Below, one piece after another: positions 45,379 to 54,023 of a DNA stretch of 64,000 nt. How positions within the stretch are numbered: the first letter of the stretch is position 1; each line of letters begins with the position of its first letter. Made by a program: the position numbers and the translations under genes. Below the pieces are notes generated by a model that saw only the letters and a list, made by a program, of their open reading frames with translations, made no database searches and was not told the origin of the DNA. Origin of the DNA: Staphylococcus chromogenes (GTDB lineage: Bacteria; Bacillota; Bacilli; Staphylococcales; Staphylococcaceae); NCBI RefSeq assembly GCF_029024625.1, contig NZ_CP118953.1:558001-622000 (forward strand). Reading direction: 5' to 3'.

Positions 45379-45417
45379 AAAGGACGATGCTCATGTATGA
45401 AAATGAGATCGTCCCTT
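45379..45417 (-). terminator. Terminator between moaB and moaC
   Basis: AAGGACGATGCTCAT pairs with ATGAGATCGTCCCTT, with mismatches. The U-rich run lies on the minus strand, so it chiefly ends moaC. Confidence 0.75.
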
Positions 45418-45457
45418 ATGGATGGGATAGAATTGAAGGTTTAATAGGAGTTATTGA

Positions 45458-45940
45458 TTAAGCATTACGTTGAAAATCAGATTTACCGCCTGTTTTTTGA
45501 ATTAAATAAGTTTCTCCGATAATCATGCCTTTATCAACTGCTTTACACATATCATAAATCGTGAGAGCAGTCACTGAAGCTGCCGTTAAGGCTTCCATTT
45601 CTACTCCTGTTTTACCTGTCGTGGACACCTTACTTGTAATTTGAAGCACAAAAGTAGTTTCTTGTTGTGTCCATTCAAACTCGATATCAATCCCTGTCAA
45701 AGGTAATGGATGACACATAGGAATAATCGTGGCTGTATTTTTGGCAGCCATAATGCCAGCGATTTGTGCTGTATTTAGAACATTTCCTTTTTTAGCGGTA
45801 TTATTCACAATTTGATTGTAGATAGTATCATTCACTTGAATGCTTGAGTGTGCGATAGCTGTACGACGCGTGACATCTTTATTTGAAACATCCACCATTT
45901 TAGCGTGGCCTTGTGTATTAAGATGAGTAAATTCAGACAT
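45458..45940 (-). CDS. moaC: Cyclic pyranopterin monophosphate synthase MoaC
   Basis: A 160-residue protein, second step of molybdenum cofactor synthesis: it forms cyclic pyranopterin monophosphate from the MoaA product. Signatures are [25 protein letters not shown] at the N-terminus, [24 protein letters not shown] and [33 protein letters not shown]. The gene is divergent from moeA with a short shared promoter region. AGGAGG precedes the ATG. Confidence 0.96.
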   Translation of the reverse strand: MSEFTHLNTQGHAKMVDVSNKDVTRRTAIAHSSIQVNDTIYNQIVNNTAKKGNVLNTAQIAGIMAAKNTATIIPMCHPLPLTGIDIEFEWTQQETTFVLQITSKVSTTGKTGVEMEALTAASVTALTIYDMCKAVDKGMIIGETYLIQKTGGKSDFQRNA

Positions 45941-46008
45941 GTTATACCTCCTGATATAAAGTAAAGTTAGTATAGCATGAATTGATTAAAATGTTAGGAG
46001 TGGACGGA

Positions 46009-47268
46009 ATGACATTGAAAAAAAGACAACCTATCCCGGTAAGTGAGGCAATCTCTCGATGTTTGAAACAAAATATACGAATGACGAAAACGAAGGTCGA
46101 CTTATACGAAGCGGAAGGATATATTCTTGCTGAAGATATCGTTGCGACTTATGATATTCCTAGGTTTGACAAGTCGCCATATGATGGATTTGCGATACGT
46201 AGTCAGGATAGCGAAGGGGCAAGTGGTGACAACCGTATCGCTTTTAAGGTTATTGATCATATTGGGGCAGGGAGCGTTTCAGCTGAAACATTAAAAGAAG
46301 GTGAAGCGGTTCGTATTATGACAGGTGCAGAAATGCCTAAGGGCGCAGATGCTGTAGTCATGTTAGAACAAACGGTTCAAACCGAAGAAGGCTTCACGTT
46401 ACGTAAACCTTTTTCTCACCATGAAAATGTCTCATTAAAAGGTGAAGAAACACAAACAGGCGATGTGGTCCTTTCTGAAGGACAACGCTTGAACGCAGGG
46501 GGCATCGCAGTATTGGCCACTTTTGGTTATCGACAAGTCCCAGTGTACCAAAAACCGACTGTGGCGATTATTGCGACAGGGAGTGAGTTACTAGATGTTG
46601 AAGATGAGCTTGAACCAGGAAAAATCCGAAACTCTAATGGACCAATGATTCACGCGCTTCTTCGACAAGAAGGTATTGTAGCTGAAATATATAAAATTCA
46701 AAAAGATGATTTTGAAAGTAGTTTAGAAGTTGTAAAAACAGCTGCAGAAAGTCATGATATTGTGATTACGACAGGTGGCGTGTCTGTCGGTGACTTTGAT
46801 TATCTTCCAGACATTTATCGTGCCTTAAATGCAGAAGTTTTATTTAATAAAGTGATGATGCGTCCGGGAAGTGTAACGACTGTTGCCGTGACCGATAATA
46901 CATTTTTATTTGGATTATCAGGCAATCCTTCTGCGTGTTTTACGGGTTTTGAACTGTTTGTCAAACCCACGATGTATCGCATGATGGGTGCCCATCGATA
47001 TTATCCAATGCTCATTCAAGCGACATTGATGGAAGACTTTAAAAAAGCCAATCCATTTACACGTTTTGTACGTGCGACCGCTTCATTTGACGGTCGAGCA
47101 GCAACAGTAAAACCTTCTGGATTTAATAAGTCAGGCGCTGTTGTCGCCATTGCACATAGTAATGCAATTATGGTCTTGCCAAGCGGTACACGTGGCTATA
47201 GCACAGGTCATCAAGTGGACGTTTTACTAACGAATTCGGAATATTACCAACAGGATTTTTATTTATGA
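46009..47268 (+). CDS. moeA: Molybdopterin molybdotransferase MoeA
   Basis: A 419-residue enzyme that inserts molybdate into adenylated molybdopterin. The opening has DIPRFDKSPYDGFAIRS, the middle has AVRIMTGAEMPKGADAVVMLEQ and the MoCF domain has IVITTGGVSVGDFDY and LFGLSGNPSACFTGFE. The ATG at 46009 is taken because TAGGAGTGGACGG precedes it. First gene of the run moeA-mobB-moaE-moaD-mobA-moaA; its stop overlaps mobB by four bases. Confidence 0.95.
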   Translation: MTLKKRQPIPVSEAISRCLKQNIRMTKTKVDLYEAEGYILAEDIVATYDIPRFDKSPYDGFAIRSQDSEGASGDNRIAFKVIDHIGAGSVSAETLKEGEAVRIMTGAEMPKGADAVVMLEQTVQTEEGFTLRKPFSHHENVSLKGEETQTGDVVLSEGQRLNAGGIAVLATFGYRQVPVYQKPTVAIIATGSELLDVEDELEPGKIRNSNGPMIHALLRQEGIVAEIYKIQKDDFESSLEVVKTAAESHDIVITTGGVSVGDFDYLPDIYRALNAEVLFNKVMMRPGSVTTVAVTDNTFLFGLSGNPSACFTGFELFVKPTMYRMMGAHRYYPMLIQATLMEDFKKANPFTRFVRATASFDGRAATVKPSGFNKSGAVVAIAHSNAIMVLPSGTRGYSTGHQVDVLLTNSEYYQQDFYL

Positions 47269-47744
47269 TTTTGCAAATCGTTGGCTTTAAAAACAGTGGA
47301 AAAACGACAATTGTGGCACATGCAGTTCAATTTTTTAAATCAAAGGGCTATCCTGTTGTCACGATAAAGCATCATGGACACATGGGTGAAGAAATTACGC
47401 TACCGGATGCTTCAGTAGACCATATGAAACATTTTCTAGCGGGTGCTGAACAAAGTATTGTACAAGGGCATCAATTTATTGAGACAATACAAAAAAATGA
47501 GGGAATCACCTTAGAGACTTTAATTAATGACTGTGTTACCATTGAAAACAGTATTATTTTAGTTGAAGGATATAAACATGCGCACTATGATAAATTGATT
47601 TTATATCGAGATGACAATGAACTCGCTGAACTCAATCAATTGTCTGGTGTTAAATATAGATTACAACGTCATGAAAGTGAGATTGATTTTGAACAAGTTG
47701 ATCACATGTTAATGACTTGGTTGTCAGAACTAGAGGATGGTTAA
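47265..47744 (+). CDS. mobB: Molybdopterin-guanine dinucleotide biosynthesis protein MobB
   Basis: A 159-residue P-loop GTPase-like protein with the Walker A motif GFKNSGKTTIV (residues 7-17). It assists MobA in attaching GMP to molybdopterin, giving the MGD form that formate dehydrogenase needs. The overlap with moeA (ATGA) points to coupled translation. Confidence 0.93.
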   Translation: MILQIVGFKNSGKTTIVAHAVQFFKSKGYPVVTIKHHGHMGEEITLPDASVDHMKHFLAGAEQSIVQGHQFIETIQKNEGITLETLINDCVTIENSIILVEGYKHAHYDKLILYRDDNELAELNQLSGVKYRLQRHESEIDFEQVDHMLMTWLSELEDG

Positions 47745-47745
47745 T

Positions 47746-48198
47746 TTGAAACAATTTGAAGTGACAACAGAACCGATTGTCCCTGAAATTTATCGTGAAT
47801 GGACACTCAATGAAAAGCAAGGGGCAGTGGTTGTGTTTACAGGGCACGTAAGGGAATGGACGAAAGGCATTCGTACGGAATACTTAGAATATGAAGCATA
47901 TGTACCTATGGCTGAAAAAAAACTTGCGCAAATTGGTGATGAAATTAGTGAAAAATGGCCCGGTACTGTGACGGCGATTGCACATAGAATTGGGGCATTA
48001 GATATTAAAGATATCGCAGTTGTGATTAGTGTCTCATCACCGCATCGTAAAGACGCTTATCGTGCAAATGAATATGCGATTGAACGCATTAAAGAGATTG
48101 TTCCCATTTGGAAAAAAGAGATTTGGGAAGATGGTGCCGAATGGCAAGGACATCAACGAGGGTATCATGAAGATGCAGTGAAAGGGGACCTATCATGA
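47746..48198 (+). CDS. moaE: Molybdopterin synthase catalytic subunit MoaE
   Basis: A 150-residue large subunit of molybdopterin synthase, which transfers sulfur from MoaD to the precursor. Motifs are GAVVVFTGHVREW, YLEYEAYVPMAEKKL, SSPHRKDAYRANEYAIERIKEIVPIWKKEIWEDG, where the last lysines are catalytic. The TTG at 47746 (MKQFEV...) is chosen: AGAGG lies eight bases before it and the S. aureus protein starts the same way. An in-frame ATG at 47737 would sit inside that ribosome site. Overlaps moaD by four bases. Confidence 0.92.
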   Translation: MKQFEVTTEPIVPEIYREWTLNEKQGAVVVFTGHVREWTKGIRTEYLEYEAYVPMAEKKLAQIGDEISEKWPGTVTAIAHRIGALDIKDIAVVISVSSPHRKDAYRANEYAIERIKEIVPIWKKEIWEDGAEWQGHQRGYHEDAVKGDLS

Positions 48199-48428
48199 GA
48201 ATATTATACTTTGCTGAAATGAAAGAGTTGTTAGATCGTTCTGAAGACCATTTTCATTTTGACTATGAAATTTCTGTCGAAGCATTAAAAACGCATCTAT
48301 ATCAAACTTATCCCATCATTCAAGGCAAAAAATTTCAAGTCGCTGTAAATGAAGAATTCGTGCAAAATGATGAAATGGTTAAACCGAATGATATTGTTGC
48401 ACTTATTCCCCCGGTAAGCGGAGGTTAA
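48195..48428 (+). CDS. moaD: Molybdopterin synthase sulfur carrier subunit MoaD
   Basis: A 77-residue ubiquitin-like protein ending in PPVSGG, the double glycine that MoeB adenylates and that carries the thiocarboxylate. Overlap with moaE by four bases keeps the two subunits coupled. Confidence 0.95.
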   Translation: MRILYFAEMKELLDRSEDHFHFDYEISVEALKTHLYQTYPIIQGKKFQVAVNEEFVQNDEMVKPNDIVALIPPVSGG

Positions 48429-48437
48429 ATTAACGCA

Positions 48438-49046
48438 ATGAAAGCAATCATATTAGCAGGTGGCGCATCTTCACGATTTGGTGCACCTAAGGCATTTGCC
48501 GAGATACATGAAGAGTATTTTTTTGAAAAAATTTATCATACCCTTGAATCAACGAATATGTTTAGCGAAATTATCATAAGTACTAATGAAGTATTGGCGT
48601 CCGAATTTGACGGATACCATGTAGTCATTGATGATGCCAAGCATAAAAGTAAGGGACCACTAAGTGGATTATACAGTGTCATGAAAGAAACAGAAGGAGA
48701 TTTTTATTTTGTTATTTCTGTTGATACGCCGATGGTGACAGATAAAGCAATTAGCGAGTTATATCAGTTTTTAATTGCGAATTTAATTGAAGAACAATTA
48801 TTAGTAGCCGGATTTCAGAGTGATGAGAGACCGATACCTACAATTGCTTTTTACCATAAAAATATATTACCGTCTATTGAAACAGCGCTAAATAGCAATG
48901 ATTTCAGTATGCGGCATGTGTATCAATCTGTTTCTAATATGTGGTTAGATGTCAATAAAGTGGCATCGCCCGACTACTGGTACAAAAACATAAATTACAA
49001 AGAAGATTTAAGCGCATTAGAGAAAGAATTGAATCAATCCTATTGA
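48438..49046 (+). CDS. mobA: Molybdenum cofactor guanylyltransferase MobA
   Basis: A 202-residue nucleotidyltransferase with the N-terminal [18 protein letters not shown] (GTP-binding LAGG-x-S-R-x-G-x-x-K) and the SVDTPMV metal site. It makes the guanine dinucleotide form of the cofactor. Its stop lies only 14 bases before the moaA ATG. The ribosome site is poor (TAAGCGGAGG lies at the end of moaD, ten or so bases upstream). Confidence 0.93.
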   Translation: MKAIILAGGASSRFGAPKAFAEIHEEYFFEKIYHTLESTNMFSEIIISTNEVLASEFDGYHVVIDDAKHKSKGPLSGLYSVMKETEGDFYFVISVDTPMVTDKAISELYQFLIANLIEEQLLVAGFQSDERPIPTIAFYHKNILPSIETALNSNDFSMRHVYQSVSNMWLDVNKVASPDYWYKNINYKEDLSALEKELNQSY

Positions 49047-49060
49047 GGGGAGGCGCAAAG

Positions 49061-50083
49061 ATGACTGAGCAAATTTTAGATAAATTAGGACGCCCGATTC
49101 GTGATTTGCGCATTTCCGTGACGGACAGATGTAATTTTAGATGTGATTATTGTATGCCGAAAGAAATCTTTGGAGATGATTACGTCTTTTTACCGAAAGA
49201 TCAATTGCTAACATTTGAAGAAATCACCCGTATTACCCGTATTTATGCTAAGCTCGGGGTGAAAAAAGTCCGCATCACAGGGGGAGAACCTTTATTGCGT
49301 CGCGATTTAGATCAATTGATTGCGCAAATTGTTGAAATAGAAGGCATTGATGATATCGGGTTAACTACGAATGGGTTATTGCTCAAAAAACATGGACAAA
49401 AATTGTATGATGCCGGGCTACGACGTATTAATGTCAGTCTAGACGCAATTGAAGACAATGTTTTTCAATCTATTAACAATCGTAATATTAAAGCTTCCAC
49501 AGTTTTGGAACAAATTGATTATGCAGTGAAAATCGGTCTTCAAGTGAAGGTGAACGTTGTCGTTCAAAAAGGGATTAATGATGATCAAATTATCCCTATG
49601 ATTGATTATTTTAAAGAGCGGGACGTGACGATACGTTTTATTGAGTTTATGGATGTAGGTAACGATAACGGTTGGGACTTTTCAAAAGTCGTTACAAAAG
49701 ATGAAATGCTCAGCAAAATTCAGTCTCATTTTTACATTGAAGCAGTGGAACCTAAATATTATGGTGAAGTGGCGAAATATTACCGTCATAAAGGAGCAAA
49801 ATCTAAATTTGGTTTGATTACAAGTGTATCTGACTCATTTTGTTCAACATGTACACGTGCACGTCTATCATCGGACGGTAAATTTTATGGTTGCTTGTTT
49901 AGTTCAGTGGATGGTTATGACATCCGTGGATTACTAAGAAGCGGTCATTCAGATGAAGAAATTGAAGCGCAAGTGAAAACACTTTGGCAAGTTAGAGATG
50001 ATCGGTATTCAGACGAGCGTACACAACAGACGGTAGAAAATAGACGCAAAAAGAAAATCAATATGAATTATATCGGTGGATAG
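49061..50083 (+). CDS. moaA: GTP 3',8-cyclase MoaA (radical SAM)
   Basis: A 340-residue radical SAM enzyme, first step of molybdenum cofactor synthesis from GTP. The N-terminal cluster motif is CNFRCDYC (near residue 24), followed by [15 protein letters not shown]; the C-terminal cluster is [27 protein letters not shown] lies before the ATG at 49061. Last gene of the moeA operon; a strong terminator follows. Confidence 0.96.
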   Translation: MTEQILDKLGRPIRDLRISVTDRCNFRCDYCMPKEIFGDDYVFLPKDQLLTFEEITRITRIYAKLGVKKVRITGGEPLLRRDLDQLIAQIVEIEGIDDIGLTTNGLLLKKHGQKLYDAGLRRINVSLDAIEDNVFQSINNRNIKASTVLEQIDYAVKIGLQVKVNVVVQKGINDDQIIPMIDYFKERDVTIRFIEFMDVGNDNGWDFSKVVTKDEMLSKIQSHFYIEAVEPKYYGEVAKYYRHKGAKSKFGLITSVSDSFCSTCTRARLSSDGKFYGCLFSSVDGYDIRGLLRSGHSDEEIEAQVKTLWQVRDDRYSDERTQQTVENRRKKKINMNYIGG

Positions 50084-50139
50084 TATAAGAACACGTCTTA
50101 AATTTATATAGAGCAACGTGAAAGGACCATTAAAGATAT

Positions 50140-50184
50140 AAAAGCACTCCCCATACGTTTTAACGTGAATGGGGAGTGCTTTTA
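50140..50184. terminator. Bidirectional terminator after moaA
   Basis: AAAAGCACTCCCCAT and ATGGGGAGTGCTTTT form a 15-bp perfect stem. It also ends the convergent phosphoesterase gene. Confidence 0.93.
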
Positions 50185-50201
50185 TTTGCTTTTACAAATG
50201 T

Positions 50202-52034
50202 TTATTTAGAAAAATCTATTTGTGTTAGTAATGGGTCATGATCACTTGCACGACCAGACATTTCAGTGAAATCACTATTGACGTGAATCATATCTAACTT
50301 CGCACGAGAAGCGAGGTTTTTTGAGACAAAAACATGATCTAACGTTTGTGCATTACCTTGATAATTATAAGAATAGCGCAATTTTAAAGGCACACGATTA
50401 ACAAGATTGGTCATGCCGTAATTTTCAAATGTTTTTAAAGGTTGAGACCATTGGAAATCATTATAATCCCCTACAGAAATAATATTAGCTTTAGGGTTCT
50501 CTCTATATACTTGTTTCACAAATTCACCGACTGCTTTTGCCATTTCAACTCGTTGTGCTTCGCTTCGTCGTTCAACAGGTTGTTGACGGCCAAAAAGCGC
50601 ATCATCCCCATTTTTTGAATTCCAATGGTTCACAATGGCAATAATCGATTGGCCTTTAAACGTGAATTGTGCAGCAAGTGGTTTTCTTGAATTGGTAAAT
50701 GCTGGATTGTGAGGATCTATTCTGCCTGGATTTCGCGTCAATTTACCGTCTTTGTAATCAACAGCGGTATTTGCGTCTCCCGCTTTTATTTCATTATTAA
50801 ATGAGACACGATCCGGACGATATAAAAAGCCGACACGAATATTGGCATTCGGTTGTCCTCCGTCTTTATTCATTTCTGGATCGATGCTTTTATATTCATA
50901 TTTAGGTCCGCCCGTTGCTTGAATGGTTTTAATAAGGCGTTCATACGATTCATTGGCTGCAGGTCCGCCTTTACCAGAACCATCATTATCTTGAACTTCA
51001 GTGACGCCGATAATATCTGGGCTTTTCATATGGCTAACGATGCCATTGGCTAATTTTTCAGCTTTGTCATTGGTTGTCGTATAAGCATTATTTGAAAAGT
51101 TTTCGAGATTATAGGAGGCCATTGTAAGTTTATCTTTAGAAGACGTAAACTGCGTCCCTTTAGGTTGAGCTGTCCCTTTTGAGTGGGCCTTTTTCATCGT
51201 TTCGTAATCAATGTTGATTTTATAGTTTTGATAACCATAATTGACATATCCAATGAGAGGACCTTTAAAATGATCTCCTGTCGCAACATCAAAATTACGT
51301 CCTTGTTGTTGTGCATCATAAAGCTTAAAAGGAATGCGTTGCCCATTCGCATCGTTTTCTTTTAATAAAATTCCACCGTTTTTTGTTTCAGGTTTTACGT
51401 TATTTTGAACAGTAAACAAATCGCCATGTTCTTGGGGGCCTACACTTCTGACGTCGTCAACTTGTACACGCATCCCTTCTAATGATTCCCAATAATCTAA
51501 GGCATTGGTTTTTGGATTAAAACGTCCATCTGTAGAAGAGATTTTAGAGGGGATACGATTGATTTTTATTGGTTTCGGAAGAGATTGGTGAGAGGCTTTA
51601 ACTATAATTTTTCCTTGTTTTTCAGGACGCGCATCAATTTCGGTAATCGGTTGATCGGTTTTTTGTTTATCTGGGTACCCTTCGATGGCATATTCAGAGA
51701 CTAAACCTGAAACTTCAATCGCATCGCCAACTTTAACTTGAGGGGCTTCTTTACCAGTATAGACGATAATCCCTTCAGAAGTTTTAGGATCATTATCAGC
51801 ATTACGGTCAGGGGTTTGTAAGTGAAAATAATGTTGGCCATTAATTTTATATTGATAAGTGACAATACCTTGGACAGCATCAACGTGTTGGTTGGCGTAT
51901 TTAGACTGATATGTATTACCTTGAATATCGTGGATTTGTAAGCGCGGTGTTTCGGTTTTAGCATCAATAGGATGCATCATGACTGTTGAACTTATCAAAC
52001 TTATAGATAAGCATGAAACTAAAAATTTTTTCAT
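50202..52034 (-). CDS. Secreted endonuclease/exonuclease/phosphatase family protein with OB-fold
   Basis: A 610-residue exported protein. A signal peptide (MKKFLVSCLSISLISSTVMMHPIDAK) is followed by an OB-fold-type region (about residues 30-300, with VDAVQGIVTYQYKINGQHYFHLQ and GDAIEVSGLVSEY) and a C-terminal EEP catalytic domain from about 310. Active-site motifs of the DNase I/ExoIII fold are visible: ASYNLENFS, IGVTEVQDN (metal Glu), AIVNHWNSKNGDD, ISVGDYNDF (Asp/Asn) and DHVFVSK with ASDHDPLL (His). This layout occurs in extracellular nucleases that digest DNA for food or to escape traps. No LPXTG anchor is seen. It sits between the molybdenum cluster and a MarR gene, where I do not recall it in S. 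aureus. Confidence 0.85.
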   Translation of the reverse strand: MKKFLVSCLSISLISSTVMMHPIDAKTETPRLQIHDIQGNTYQSKYANQHVDAVQGIVTYQYKINGQHYFHLQTPDRNADNDPKTSEGIIVYTGKEAPQVKVGDAIEVSGLVSEYAIEGYPDKQKTDQPITEIDARPEKQGKIIVKASHQSLPKPIKINRIPSKISSTDGRFNPKTNALDYWESLEGMRVQVDDVRSVGPQEHGDLFTVQNNVKPETKNGGILLKENDANGQRIPFKLYDAQQQGRNFDVATGDHFKGPLIGYVNYGYQNYKINIDYETMKKAHSKGTAQPKGTQFTSSKDKLTMASYNLENFSNNAYTTTNDKAEKLANGIVSHMKSPDIIGVTEVQDNDGSGKGGPAANESYERLIKTIQATGGPKYEYKSIDPEMNKDGGQPNANIRVGFLYRPDRVSFNNEIKAGDANTAVDYKDGKLTRNPGRIDPHNPAFTNSRKPLAAQFTFKGQSIIAIVNHWNSKNGDDALFGRQQPVERRSEAQRVEMAKAVGEFVKQVYRENPKANIISVGDYNDFQWSQPLKTFENYGMTNLVNRVPLKLRYSYNYQGNAQTLDHVFVSKNLASRAKLDMIHVNSDFTEMSGRASDHDPLLTQIDFSK

Positions 52035-52183
52035 TGAATTCACTCCTAACAGTTATTAATTTATTTAAGTATATCAGAATAAATTTTTTGGAGTTATTAA
52101 AATGAAGTAAAAAAAGCGTAAAAAAGAATCGGATGTTTATTTACAAAGAAGAAAGTATAAGAAGATCTATGACATAGATAAAA

Positions 52184-52221
52184 GGAGCTTGTCAGTATAA
52201 GGAGTATTACTGACAAGCTCC
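52184..52221 (-). terminator. Terminator of the MarR gene
   Basis: GGAGCTTGTCAGTA and TACTGACAAGCTCC form a 14-bp stem; the minus strand continues TTTTAT. Confidence 0.9.
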
Positions 52222-52231
52222 CAAAAAGCAA

Positions 52232-52675
52232 TTAGGCGTGCTGTTGATCAATATAAGTAATCATCGCATCATAGAGTTCATCTAAAATTGAAACGATACG
52301 TTGATATTCTTCTTCTGTTAAACCTAAATTATTAATATGAAATTGTTGTGTGGCTTCTATTTTGGATTTGAGTTGTTGATAGACTTCTTGACCTTGAGGA
52401 GAAAGTTGTAATAGTTTTTCTCGGCGATCGACGCCTGTACGTGCCATAATCCATCCACGAGATTCTAAGGCTTTTAAAATTTTCCGTGTGGTTGGTTTTT
52501 CGATGGAACGACGTTTTGATATTTGAACAAGCGTCGTATCGACATTTACGGCGATATCTTTCATCACCAACCACTGCGCTGGATGCAGGTCATATTCTGT
52601 CATTAAAGGTTGTACCATTTTGATATAAGGTCGATACAGTTTAGTAAATCTGTCAAATAATAATGATGGTTCCAT
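52232..52675 (-). CDS. MarR family transcriptional regulator
   Basis: A 147-residue winged-helix regulator. The DNA-binding region is LHPAQWLVMKDIAVNVDTTLVQISKRRSIEKPTTRKILKALESRGWIMARTGVDRREKLLQLSPQG, with the D-R-R wing. The flanking helices form the dimer interface. The ATG at 52675 follows AGAGGAAG. It is divergent from a VOC-domain gene (start at 52902) with about 225 bases between, so that gene is its most likely target; MarR regulators often act on neighbouring detoxification genes. Ligand unknown. Confidence 0.87.
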   Translation of the reverse strand: MEPSLLFDRFTKLYRPYIKMVQPLMTEYDLHPAQWLVMKDIAVNVDTTLVQISKRRSIEKPTTRKILKALESRGWIMARTGVDRREKLLQLSPQGQEVYQQLKSKIEATQQFHINNLGLTEEEYQRIVSILDELYDAMITYIDQQHA

Positions 52676-52901
52676 TGACGTCTTCCTCTCAAACGATTTC
52701 TTTATTCTTACCATTATTATAGCACGCAAATCGTAAAAAGCTGGATTTACTCAGGTAAATTTAAGGAATGTTCAAATTTTATTCTCCAAGTTTTAGGGCT
52801 TGTTTAGTCGATTTAAATCGCGTGAGAGAAATAGGATTACTGTTCTCTTTCCTAAAATGTTTGGTAAAATAAACCACATAAGAACAAGAGGAGGGGTGAC
52901 T

Positions 52902-53669
52902 GTGGTAGATATAGAATTTGATCATATCATTCATTATATAAAGGGATTAAACCATTTTGAGTTTCCTGGAGAATATTTAACAATTCAAAAAGGGGGACAA
53001 CACGAAAAACTAGGAACATTTAACCGACTCGTACATATTGACTTGAAGTATATCGAATTAATAGATATTTTTGATAAAGGAAAAATAAAGCACCAATCTA
53101 AAACTCATGAAGGTAAATACTCGTTTGCGACATCAATTATGGCCAATGGCTATAAACAAGGATTTAAGAAGATATGTTTTCGCACGCACGACATTCATAA
53201 GTTAAAGTCGCAATTTAAAGAAAGAGGATTGGAAACCATAGGCCCAGTTAAAATGACACGTTATAACAAAAAGGGGAACTTAATTGAGTGGCAATTGCTC
53301 TATGTCAATGACCACGAATATGATATGATGATGCCTTTTTTCATTCAATGGAATAAAGACGATGAGACAAGGCAGGCGGATTTAGAAAGTTCATTTCAAC
53401 GGCACCTTGACATTGATATGGTAGAGTTTAAAACACATCAACGTCACACAATGGTGGATCAATGGAAAAAATGGTTTGATATGCAAGTGATTGAAGAAAG
53501 TGATAAATATACGCTTTTATATAGTCCAGCACAAAAAGTAAAGTTTAAAATAACTGAAGGTCGCGAAGATATCATCGACACCTTACACTTGGTCGATCAA
53601 ACAATAGATGCGCCTATATTAATTAGAACACGTGGCGCAAACTATCAATTTATCCCTCCTTATGAATAA
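52902..53669 (+). CDS. VOC (glyoxalase-like) domain protein
   Basis: A 255-residue protein. It begins VVDIEFDHIIHYIKGLNHFEFPG, a glyoxalase-like opening with the metal-type His, and has a second half (FKTHQRHTMVDQWKKWF) that may be a further VOC module; it fits the Glyoxalase_3 group. The GTG at 52902 is chosen because GAGGAGGGG lies seven bases before it; longer in-frame starts lack a ribosome site and add an untypical basic stretch. The tail overlaps the convergent small membrane protein gene by 10 bases. Function unknown. Confidence 0.72.
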   Translation: MVDIEFDHIIHYIKGLNHFEFPGEYLTIQKGGQHEKLGTFNRLVHIDLKYIELIDIFDKGKIKHQSKTHEGKYSFATSIMANGYKQGFKKICFRTHDIHKLKSQFKERGLETIGPVKMTRYNKKGNLIEWQLLYVNDHEYDMMMPFFIQWNKDDETRQADLESSFQRHLDIDMVEFKTHQRHTMVDQWKKWFDMQVIEESDKYTLLYSPAQKVKFKITEGREDIIDTLHLVDQTIDAPILIRTRGANYQFIPPYE

Positions 53670-53914
53670 ACGACGTGATAAACTGTCATTATGAGCCATA
53701 TGACATGAATCAAAGCGAGCATTAAACTACCAATGGCAATGTAGAGTTGACGTTTCGATTGATAAAGTAAAATCATATAAAGTGATAATACCGAGACGAG
53801 CGCGACAAGGATAATGCGTAAACTCAAATAGTCTATATTGATGCGATACAGAATTGAAATTATTAATACAATGAGCTGAATGAATGTTAAAATAATTAAT
53901 GCGATATTTCTCAT
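53660..53914 (-). CDS. Small membrane protein, unknown function
   Basis: An 84-residue protein with three helices (about residues 4-22, 31-51 and 57-80). AGGAGG precedes the ATG. It converges on the VOC gene with a 10-base overlap and is divergent from fmhB. No family is recognised. Confidence 0.68.
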   Translation of the reverse strand: MRNIALIILTFIQLIVLIISILYRINIDYLSLRIILVALVSVLSLYMILLYQSKRQLYIAIGSLMLALIHVIWLIMTVYHVVYS

Positions 53915-54023
53915 CGTCAGTCCTCCTAAATATTATCAGTATAGCATAGTTCTCAGAGGACAGACGAAGTGGAGAAAAGATAGAATAAATTTCCTCTTAG
54001 CAGATTTAAAGGAGTCAGTAGAC

